Source: Curvibacter sp. (GTDB lineage Bacteria; Pseudomonadota; Gammaproteobacteria; Burkholderiales; Burkholderiaceae_C). Taken from it: 39,370 nt of DNA. Position numbers and translations under genes: made by a program. Within the stretch, counting starts at the first letter, position 1; each line of letters opens with the position of its first letter. A model generated the notes under the pieces. The model saw only the letters and a list, made by a program, of their open reading frames with translations. It had not been told where the DNA came from and searched no databases. Below, piece by piece: positions 32,349-39,370 of this stretch. The stretch covers positions 1 to 39,370 of the forward strand of contig JAFAMV010000239.1 in the NCBI GenBank assembly GCA_019233055.1. The letters are read 5' to 3'.

Positions 32349-33251
32349 TCAGCGGGCGGCCTGGCGCTGGCGGGCCACCTCGCGCACCAGGTCCCAGGCC
32401 GCCTGGGCCACCGGGGCCAGGGCCTTCTGGCGCCGGTGCACCAGCACGATGTCGCGTTCCACGCGCGGCAGCAGCGCCCGGACCTCCAGTCCTTGCAGGC
32501 CTTCGGGCGGCAGGGCCAGCGTGGGCACCACCGACAGGCCCAGCCCGGCCTCGACCATGCGGAAGATGGTCGTGGGATGGCCCACCTCCTGGGCCATCTC
32601 GCAATGCACGCCCTGGCTGTCCAGCGCCCGGTCGATCAGGCGCCGGCTGCCCGAGGCATGGTCGAGCAGCACCAGGGCCTGGCCCGCCAGCGCCGTCCAG
32701 GGGACCTGGCGCAGCCGGGCCAGCGGGTGGGACGGCGGGCAGACCAGGCAGAAGGGCTCCGAGAGGATGGCCTCGCAATGCAGGTCCTCGCGTTCGCTGG
32801 GGTCGATGACCACGCCGAAGTCGACCTCGCCGCTGCGCACGCTGTCCAGCACCGCGTTCTGGATGCGGTCCAGCAGCACCAGCTGCAGGCCGGGCAGGGC
32901 CTGGCGGCACAGGGCGATGCACTCGGGCATGAGGTTGGCCGACAGGGTCGGGCTGCTGGCGACCCGCACGCGGCCCCGGCGTTCGGTGGCCATGCCCTGC
33001 ACCTCCTGCAGGCAGGCATCGAGGTCGTCGAGCACGCGGTCGAGGCGGGCCGCGAGGCGGCGCCCGGCCTCGGTGAGGTCCACCGCCCGGGTGGTGCGGT
33101 CGAGCAGACGCAGACCCAGCTGGCCCTCGAGCTCGACGATGCAGCGGCTGACCGCAGGCTGGGTCAGGCCGATCTGCTGGCCGGTCAGGCTGAAGTTGCG
33201 GGTGCTGGCCACCGACTGGAAGACGCGCAGCTGGCGCAGGCTGATATTCAT
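32349..33251 (-). CDS. LysR-family transcriptional regulator
   Basis: This is a 300-residue regulator. The winged helix-turn-helix is at residues 1-62 ('MNISLRQLRVFQSVASTRNFSLTGQ...LTQPAVSRCIVELEGQLG'), followed by a LysR substrate-binding domain. I chose the ATG at 33251 because 'MNISLRQLRVF' is the standard family N-terminus; two upstream ATGs at 33272 and 33290 would add residues encoded by promoter-like DNA. It diverges from a BASS-family transporter gene and so probably controls it together with the SMP-30 gene behind it. The inducer is unknown; the product or substrate of those genes is the natural guess. Confidence 0.92.
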   Translation of the reverse strand: MNISLRQLRVFQSVASTRNFSLTGQQIGLTQPAVSRCIVELEGQLGLRLLDRTTRAVDLTEAGRRLAARLDRVLDDLDACLQEVQGMATERRGRVRVASSPTLSANLMPECIALCRQALPGLQLVLLDRIQNAVLDSVRSGEVDFGVVIDPSEREDLHCEAILSEPFCLVCPPSHPLARLRQVPWTALAGQALVLLDHASGSRRLIDRALDSQGVHCEMAQEVGHPTTIFRMVEAGLGLSVVPTLALPPEGLQGLEVRALLPRVERDIVLVHRRQKALAPVAQAAWDLVREVARQRQAAR

Positions 33252-33255
33252 GAAT
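33246..33255. promoter_or_regulatory. Palindrome ATTCATGAAT over the LysR start codon
   Basis: ATTCATGAAT (33246-33255) is a perfect 10-base palindrome that includes the start codon of the LysR gene. It lies in an unusually AT-rich stretch for this genome. Binding here would suit autorepression, which is common for LysR regulators; that role is inference. Confidence 0.35.
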
Positions 33256-33276
33256 GTGAATGATAAATACATCAGA

Positions 33277-33288
33277 GAAATGCATTTC
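33277..33288. promoter_or_regulatory. Palindrome GAAATGCATTTC in the LysR/transporter intergenic region
   Basis: GAAATGCATTTC (33277-33288) is a perfect 12-base palindrome in the 113-base region between the divergent LysR and BASS genes. Its centre lies about 32 bases from that of the ATTCATGAAT palindrome, roughly three helical turns. A LysR tetramer typically contacts two sites spaced like this, so the pair is a good operator candidate. Confidence 0.45.
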
Positions 33289-33364
33289 ACTTTTCAATCA
33301 GGCTGGGTTCCAATCGCAACCCACAGCCGCCCGACCGATCCGCCCTCTCTCCAGGATGCACCCC

Positions 33365-34351
33365 ATGGCCCGTTCCAAACTCCTGCCCGACAACTTCACG
33401 CTGGCCCTGCTCAGCACCGTGACGCTGGCCAGCCTGTTCCCGGTCTCCGGCAGCCTGGCCCATCTCTTCGAAGCCTTGACGGTGGCGGCCATCAGCCTGC
33501 TGTTCTTCCTGCACGGCGCCAAGCTCTCGCGCGATGCCATCCTGGCCGGGCTCAGCCACTGGCGGCTGCATCTGGTGGTGGTGGCCAGCACCTTTGCGCT
33601 GTTTCCGCTGCTGGGCTGGGCCCTGAAGCCGGTGCTGTCGCCCCTGGTGACGCCCGAGCTGTACATGGGGGTGCTGTTCCTGTGCGCCCTGCCGGCCACC
33701 GTGCAGTCGGCCATCGCCTTCACCGCCATGGCGCGCGGCAACATGCCGGCGGCCATCTGCAGTGCCTCGGGCTCGACCCTGTTGGGCATCGTCATCACGC
33801 CGCTGCTGGTGGGGCTGCTGCTGTCGCGCCAGGCCGGGGCCTCCGACCCGCTGTCGGCCATCGGCAGCATCACGCTGCAGCTGTTCGTGCCTTTCGTGGC
33901 GGGCCATCTGCTGCGGCCCTGGATCGGCCATTTCGTCAAGACGCGGGCGGCGGTGCTGAAGTATGTGGACCAGGGCTCGATCCTGCTGGTGGTGTTCACC
34001 GCCTTCAGCGCCGCCGTGCGCGAAGGCCTGTGGAAGGAGATCCCGCTGGCCTCCTTGCTGGGGCTGCTGGTGGTCTGTGCGGTGATCCTGGCCCTGGCCC
34101 TGTGCTGCACCACCTGGTTGGCGCGGCGGCTGGGCTTTTCGAAGGAGGACGAGATCACCATCGTCTTCTGCGGCTCGAAGAAGAGCCTGGCCAGCGGCGT
34201 GCCCATGGCCAAGGTGCTGTTCGCCTCGCATGCGGTGGGGGCCATCGTGCTGCCGCTGATGCTGTTCCACCAGATGCAGCTGATGGTCTGCGCCGTGCTG
34301 GCCCAGCGCTATGCGCGGCGCCAGCAGGCGTCGGATGCGGCGACGCACTGA
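33365..34351 (+). CDS. Bile acid:sodium symporter (BASS) family transporter, YfeH-like
   Basis: This 328-residue inner-membrane protein has about ten hydrophobic segments and matches the SBF-like branch of the BASS family ('FFLHGAKLSRDAI', 'ALPATVQSAIAFTAMARGNMPAAICSAS', 'CGSKKSLASGVPMAK'). Bacterial members import or export organic anions with sodium or protons; bile acid is only the family name. I chose the ATG at 33365 because AGG precedes it by nine bases; the ATG at 33356 lies directly on that AGG. It diverges from the LysR gene and precedes the SMP-30 gene by 121 bases, suggesting a small regulon for an organic acid or sugar-acid lactone. Confidence 0.92.
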   Translation: MARSKLLPDNFTLALLSTVTLASLFPVSGSLAHLFEALTVAAISLLFFLHGAKLSRDAILAGLSHWRLHLVVVASTFALFPLLGWALKPVLSPLVTPELYMGVLFLCALPATVQSAIAFTAMARGNMPAAICSASGSTLLGIVITPLLVGLLLSRQAGASDPLSAIGSITLQLFVPFVAGHLLRPWIGHFVKTRAAVLKYVDQGSILLVVFTAFSAAVREGLWKEIPLASLLGLLVVCAVILALALCCTTWLARRLGFSKEDEITIVFCGSKKSLASGVPMAKVLFASHAVGAIVLPLMLFHQMQLMVCAVLAQRYARRQQASDAATH

Positions 34352-34430
34352 GCCTTCGGGCATCCCCGGCGCCGGCTCCTGTCGCCTGCACGATTGACGC
34401 CCTTGCGGGCGCTCCCTAGAACCGCCAGGC

Positions 34431-34449
34431 GGACCCGATGTCCGGGTCC
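34431..34449 (+). repeat. Inverted repeat in the leader of the SMP-30 gene
   Basis: GGACCCG (34431-34437) and CGGGTCC (34443-34449) are perfect 7-base arms around a 5-base loop, ending 23 bases before the SMP-30 ATG and just before its GGGAG ribosome site. It could be an mRNA hairpin affecting translation or processing, or an operator. No T run follows, so it is not a typical terminator. Confidence 0.4.
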
Positions 34450-34472
34450 GGCCATTCAAGGGAGACATCCAG

Positions 34473-35399
34473 ATGGACAAGGAATTTCAACTCGACTGCC
34501 TGGCCAGCGGCCTGCAGTTCCCCGAGGGACCGGTGAGGCTCGCCGACGGTGCGCTGCTGGTGACCGAGATCCAGCGCGGCACGCTGACGCGCATCGCGGC
34601 GGACGGCGCGGTGTCGGTGCTGGCGACGCTGGGCGGCGGCCCCAACGGGGCGGCCATCGGGCCGGACGGCGCGGTCTATGTGACCAACAACGGCGGCTCC
34701 TTCCATTTCCATGAACAGCAGGGCCTGACCATCCCGGGGCCCACCCCGCCCGAGCATGAAGGCGGCAGCATCCAGCGCGTGGACCTGGCCAGCGGCGAGT
34801 GGCGCAGCCTCTACACGCATTGCGACGGTCGGCGCCTCATCGGCCCGAACGATCTGGTCTTCGACCGCTCGGGCGGTTTCTGGTTCACCGACCACGGCTG
34901 CGGCACCGAAGACAGCCGCCGTTTCGGGGGGCTCTACTACGCCCGCGCCGACGGCTCGCACATCGTCTGCGCCGTGCCGCACCTGTTCGCGCCCAACGGT
35001 GTCGGGCTGTCGCCCGATGAGCGCGTGGTCTATGTGGCCGACACCTTCCTGGGGCGGCTCTGGGCCTTCGATGTGCTGGAGCCGGGCCGGGTCCGACAGG
35101 TGTCGCCCTTCCAGCCGGGGCGGGTGATCGCGAACCTGCCGGGCTGCCAGTTCCTCGACAGCCTGGCGGTGCAGGCCGACGGCCAGGTCTGCGTGGCCAC
35201 GCTGCTCAACGGTGGCATCACGGTGTTCGATCCGGCGGATGGCAGCACCCGGCATGTGCCTGTCCCCGATCTGCTGTGCACCAATCTGTGCTTCGGCGGA
35301 GCGGACATGCGCGAGGCCTGGATCACCGCCTCGGGCACCGGCAAGGTCTACCGGACGCGCTGGGACCGTCCGGGGCTGAGGCTGAATTTCAACGCCTGA
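34473..35399 (+). CDS. SMP-30/gluconolactonase (LRE) family protein
   Basis: This 308-residue six-bladed beta-propeller enzyme belongs to the SMP-30/gluconolactonase/LRE family, whose members hydrolyse sugar-acid or other lactones using one divalent metal. The expected metal ligands are visible: Glu18 ('FPEGP'), Asn126 ('GPNDLVFD'), Asn175 ('APNGVGLS') and Asp229 ('FLDSLAV'). There is no signal peptide, so it should be cytoplasmic. GGGAG precedes the ATG by seven to eight bases. It follows the BASS transporter gene, which might import the lactone or its acid. No sugar dehydrogenase or dehydratase gene is nearby to name a pathway. It converges with the phosphodiesterase gene with a single base between the stops. 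Confidence 0.92.
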   Translation: MDKEFQLDCLASGLQFPEGPVRLADGALLVTEIQRGTLTRIAADGAVSVLATLGGGPNGAAIGPDGAVYVTNNGGSFHFHEQQGLTIPGPTPPEHEGGSIQRVDLASGEWRSLYTHCDGRRLIGPNDLVFDRSGGFWFTDHGCGTEDSRRFGGLYYARADGSHIVCAVPHLFAPNGVGLSPDERVVYVADTFLGRLWAFDVLEPGRVRQVSPFQPGRVIANLPGCQFLDSLAVQADGQVCVATLLNGGITVFDPADGSTRHVPVPDLLCTNLCFGGADMREAWITASGTGKVYRTRWDRPGLRLNFNA

Positions 35400-35400
35400 C

Positions 35401-36225
35401 TCAATCGATCAGCCGGCCCTCTTCGTGGAAAGGGTAGGGGCCGGGGAAGGTGCCGCTGGCGGCGGTGTGGCTGATCAGCCGTCCGCCGTCCGGCAGGGCA
35501 TGCAGGCAGAAGCCCGGCGGCTCGAGGGCCCAGGCCGATGCGGCATCGGGCGCCAGGTCCAGCACCACCTGGTGGGCCGGCGATGGGGCGGTGCTGGCCA
35601 GGCTGCCGCCGAAGCGCACCTGGATGCTGCGGTGCAGGTGGCCGCAGATCACACGCTCGACCTGTGGGTGCCGGGCCACCAGGGCCTCGAGTTCATCGGC
35701 GCCTTCGAGCAGGCCGATCTGGTCCATGTGGCCGATGCCGGTCACGAAGGGCGGGTGGTGCATGGCGATGACCACCGGCCGACCCGGCTGGCGCCCCAGC
35801 TCGGTGGCCAGCCAGTCGAGGCGCTCGCGGCACAGCCGGCCCTCGCTGGCCCCGGGCACCACGGTGTCGAGAACGATGAGCTGCAGGGCGCCCACAGGCA
35901 CGCTGTATTGCACGAAACCGTGGTCGCCGAGCCAGGGGTGGTCGGCAAAACAGGCCCTGAGCTGCTGGCGGTCGTCATGGTTGCCCGGCAGCAGGTAGAC
36001 CGGCATCGGCAGGTCCTGCAGCAGCTGGCGCAGGTGCCGGTATTCGGCCGGGCGCCCGAAATCGGTCAGGTCGCCGGTGATGACCACGGCGTCGGGCTGC
36101 TGGGGCAGGCGTAGCACGCTGCGCACCGCCTCTTGCAGATAGGGGCCGGTGTCGAGCCGGCCGTAGGCCAGCCGCCCGGGCTCGCGGATGTGCAGGTCGC
36201 TCAGTTGCAGCAGCAGGGTGGTCAT
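35401..36225 (-). CDS. GpdQ/CpdA-like metallophosphodiesterase
   Basis: This 274-residue dinuclear-metal phosphodiesterase is close in length and motif placement to GpdQ, the glycerophosphodiesterase of Enterobacter aerogenes. Ligands are Asp10 and His12 ('SDLHIR'), Asp52 ('TGDLTD'), Asn82-His83 ('GNHDD'), His156 ('MHHPP'), His196 and His198 ('CGHLH'). GpdQ residues are D8, H10, D50, N80, H156, H195 and H197. Such enzymes cleave phosphomono- and diesters; class III cyclic-nucleotide phosphodiesterases (CpdA) share the fold, so cAMP is an alternative substrate. No signal peptide is present. It is the last gene of the minus-strand ABC importer operon, 21 bases after the ATPase gene, which suggests it acts on the imported compound. 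Confidence 0.88.
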   Translation of the reverse strand: MTTLLLQLSDLHIREPGRLAYGRLDTGPYLQEAVRSVLRLPQQPDAVVITGDLTDFGRPAEYRHLRQLLQDLPMPVYLLPGNHDDRQQLRACFADHPWLGDHGFVQYSVPVGALQLIVLDTVVPGASEGRLCRERLDWLATELGRQPGRPVVIAMHHPPFVTGIGHMDQIGLLEGADELEALVARHPQVERVICGHLHRSIQVRFGGSLASTAPSPAHQVVLDLAPDAASAWALEPPGFCLHALPDGGRLISHTAASGTFPGPYPFHEEGRLID

Positions 36226-36246
36226 GGTCGCGCCGGTGAGGAAATC

Positions 36247-37294
<1,048 letters not shown>

Positions 37295-37305
<11 letters not shown>

Positions 37306-38092
37306 GGTGTTTTTCGATCAGATGGCCCAGGCCCTGCAGCCCCCAGAGCACCGGCAGGATCACCAGCAGGAAGACCAGGGTGTAGGCCGAGCCGATTTCC
37401 AGGCGCATCGAGGCGTAGCTGTCGGCCAGGCCCACGGGCAGGGTCCGGGTGAGGGGGGTGTGCAGCATCCAGGTCAGGTTGAATTCGCCGACCGACAGCG
37501 TGAACACCATCAGGCAGCCGGCGACGATGGCGGGCAGCACCGCCGGCAGCAGCACGCCGAGAAAGCGCTGGCCGAAGCTGGCCCCCAGCGAGCGGGCGGC
37601 CTCTTCGAGTGAGCGCAGCTCGTCGCGTTGCAGGGCCGAAGACACATTGCGCACCATGAAGGGCAGGGTGAAGACGATGTGGCCGATGAGGATGAAGCCA
37701 TAGCTCTGCCGCAGGCCCTGCAGCGAGCCATAGCACAGGATCAGGGCCAGCGCACTGGCCAGGCCGGGAACCGCCACCGGCAGGGTCAGCAGTTCTTCGA
37801 ACAGGCGGGCCCAGCGGGAGCGGCTGCGCGCCAGGGCGTAGGCGCAGGGCAGGCCCAGCAGCAGGCAGCCCAGCACGCAGGCGACGGCCAGACCCAGCGA
37901 GGCCAGCACGGTGTCGCCGTAGCCGTCCCATACCTCGAGCAGCCAGCGCGTCGTCAGGCCGCTTTGGAGGCCACGGTTGTAGTTGTTGACCAGGCCGGCG
38001 AGCACCGACAGGGCCATCGGCGCCAGCATGAACAGGGCCACCAGGGCCGTCACGGCGCGCAGCAGGGCGGAGGCTTGGCGGGGGGCTCGCAT
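37295..38092 (-). CDS. ABC transporter permease (second)
   Basis: This is an inner-membrane permease of about 265 residues with six hydrophobic segments and the EAA loop 'EEAARSLGASFGQRFLGVLLPAVLPAI', the contact site for the ATPase. It is of the PotC/PhnV type. I chose the ATG at 38092, four bases after the stop of the first permease and preceded by GGGAGG at a somewhat long distance; an ATG at 38122 with GAGG close by would add ten residues and overlap that gene. The 3' end overlaps the ATPase gene by 11 bases. It pairs with the permease at 38097-38924. Confidence 0.9.
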
Positions 38093-38096
38093 GGGT

Positions 38097-38924
38097 TCAG
38101 GCGCCTCCCGTCGCGCTGCCATGGGCCTCGGGCGACAGGCGCCGGGCCAGCCACAGCACCGCCCAGCTCAGGGCGCCCAGCGCCAGCGACAGGCTGGCCG
38201 CCAGTGCGAAGTTGGCGTAGTTGGTGAATTCGTTGTAGATCGTGATCGGCAGCACCTCGAACTGGCTGGCCAGGGTGAAGGCGGTGCCGAAGGCCCCCAT
38301 GGCGGTGGCGAACACCATGGCCCCGCAGGCCACCGTGGCCGGGGCCAGTTCGGGGATCCAGACATCGCGCAGCACCTGCCAGCGGCCGGCGCCCAGCGAA
38401 CGCGCGGCCTCTTCGAGGGCCGGGTCCATGGCCGAGGCCGCAGCGGTGTAGCTGCCGATGGCCCGCGGCAGCGAGAAATACAGATAGGCCAGGAACAGCC
38501 CGCCCAGGCCGTAGGCGAAGGTGTGCCGCCCGAGGCCGGCGGCCTCGCTGAGGTCGGCCACCAGCCCCTGCCGCCCGCCGAGCAGGATCATGAAGAAGCC
38601 GATGATCACGCCCGGAAAGGACAGCGGCAGCGTCAGCAGCGACAGCAGCAGCCCCCGGCCGGGAAAGCGCTGGCGCGCCAGGGTCAGGCCGACGGCCGCA
38701 CCCAGCACCAGGGTGGCGCCGGTCACGGCCAGCGACAGCGCCAGGGTCTGCAGCAGGCTCTTCAGGTAGCGGGCTTCGGTGAGCACCGCCAGGTAGGTGG
38801 CCGCCCCCTTCTGGGCGGGCAGGGCCACCAGCTGCAGCACCGGCAGCAGCCAGAACGCTGCGAAGAAGGCCAGCGCCGGGGCGGCGCAGGCCAGACAGAG
38901 CGCTTTCGGGGACAGCGTGCTCAT
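38097..38924 (-). CDS. ABC transporter permease (first)
   Basis: This 275-residue inner-membrane permease is of the PotB/PhnU type, with about six TM helices and the EAA loop 'LEEAARSLGAGRWQVLRDVWIPELAPA'. It is the first of two permeases that together form the channel of the importer. It follows the binding-protein gene by 45 bases and precedes the second permease by four. The order binding protein, permease, permease, ATPase resembles importers for polyamines, 2-aminoethylphosphonate and iron. Confidence 0.91.
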   Translation of the reverse strand: MSTLSPKALCLACAAPALAFFAAFWLLPVLQLVALPAQKGAATYLAVLTEARYLKSLLQTLALSLAVTGATLVLGAAVGLTLARQRFPGRGLLLSLLTLPLSFPGVIIGFFMILLGGRQGLVADLSEAAGLGRHTFAYGLGGLFLAYLYFSLPRAIGSYTAAASAMDPALEEAARSLGAGRWQVLRDVWIPELAPATVACGAMVFATAMGAFGTAFTLASQFEVLPITIYNEFTNYANFALAASLSLALGALSWAVLWLARRLSPEAHGSATGGA

Positions 38925-38969
38925 GGGCAGGGTAGGTCAGGGCGGGGTTGGATCCGTCCGGGCGGCGGC

Positions 38970-39370
38970 TTACTGGATTTCCTTCAGATAGCGGTCTGAG
39001 AAGCTCTTCTGCACGGCGGCCATCTTGGCGTAGTCGACCGTCCTGGCGCGGGCGTATTCGCTGGCCGGCAGGAAGCGGGCCTGGATGTCGGGTGTCATGG
39101 CGCCGGCGCGCACCGGGCGCAGATAGGCCTTGGCCCACAGGGCCTGACCTTCATCGGAGAGCACGAAGTCGAGCACCTTGCGGCCGTTGTCGGCGTGCGG
39201 CGCATTGGCCACCAGGCTCATCACATAGGGCACCACCAGCGTGCCTTCGGCCGGGATCACGAACTGCACATTGGCCTGGTCCTTGTAGCGGGCGCGGTAG
39301 GCGTTGAAGTCGTAGTCGAGCAGGATCGCGATCTCACCCGACAGCACCCGGGCATACGAGGTCTGCTTGG
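38970..39370 (-). CDS. ABC transporter substrate-binding protein, C-terminal part (cut by window end)
   Basis: The last 133 residues of a periplasmic binding protein are visible; the gene continues past the right edge. The fragment resembles the Fe3+/spermidine/phosphonate-type family: 'AILLDYDFNAYRARYKD', then 'PAEGTLVVPYVMSLVANAPHADNGRKVLDFVLSDEGQALWAKAYLRPVR', where the 'F.LS.EGQ' helix and following 'RP' are typical. It should be the ligand-binding component of the importer encoded immediately downstream on the same strand. The N-terminal lobe and most of the binding site are missing, so the substrate cannot be judged. Confidence 0.88.
   Translation of the reverse strand, partial: KQTSYARVLSGEIAILLDYDFNAYRARYKDQANVQFVIPAEGTLVVPYVMSLVANAPHADNGRKVLDFVLSDEGQALWAKAYLRPVRAGAMTPDIQARFLPASEYARARTVDYAKMAAVQKSFSDRYLKEIQ

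Noticed and set aside
30237..33263. Plus-strand open frame of about 1000 codons opposite sppA and the LysR gene
   Set aside because: Same reason: it spans two real genes and their intergenic region, and has no recognisable motif or ribosome site.

Overview
The window is about 39.4 kb of very GC-rich DNA with strong GC bias at third codon positions. It reads as a chromosomal segment of a free-living, motile betaproteobacterium of the order Burkholderiales (Comamonadaceae or Sphaerotilaceae type). That placement is inferred from gene families and codon use, not from a marker gene. I find 29 protein genes, two cut by the window edges. I see no rRNA, tRNA, CRISPR array, transposase, integrase or prophage gene. 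The only stretch above 300 bases without a gene is 21869-22229, between two divergent genes.

Left part (1-9986): the end of an SsuA/TauA-type substrate-binding protein, a Tat-exported DUF4197 protein, then a minus-strand signalling operon read right to left. It encodes a single-domain response regulator (9594-9986), an Aer-like FAD-PAS chemoreceptor ending in a zinc-binding CZB domain (7474-9501), and an 1884-residue hybrid histidine kinase with CHASE, six PAS-like modules, two receivers and an HPt domain (1804-7458).

Purine salvage and oxidation (10101-17865): guanine deaminase and an AzgA-type purine permease on the minus strand diverge from xdhA-xdhB-xdhC on the plus strand. Guanine or hypoxanthine is imported, guanine is deaminated to xanthine, and xanthine dehydrogenase makes urate. 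An inverted repeat, TGCAA-N5-TTGCA, sits in the shared promoter region.

Middle (18115-28735): a Cache-domain chemoreceptor converges with a three-PAS diguanylate cyclase. Next come ilvD, an ftsI (PBP3) gene outside any visible division cluster, and a CheY plus pseudo-receiver-CheX pair. A run of small envelope genes follows: a BON-domain protein, a BamE-like lipoprotein and a GlsB/YeaQ membrane protein.

Right part (28843-39370): a DHA2-type MFS exporter, the SppA signal peptide peptidase, then a LysR regulator divergent from a BASS-family transporter and an SMP-30 lactonase-like enzyme. The promoter region of that last group carries two perfect palindromes. The window ends in a minus-strand operon of an ABC importer (binding protein cut by the edge, two permeases, ATPase) and a GpdQ-like phosphodiesterase.

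Most genes belong to well-known families. The items most worth a second look are the Aer-CZB receptor operon, the pseudo-receiver-CheX protein paired with CheY, the importer-phosphodiesterase operon, and the isolated ftsI. I found nothing I would call a clearly new defence or mobile system.
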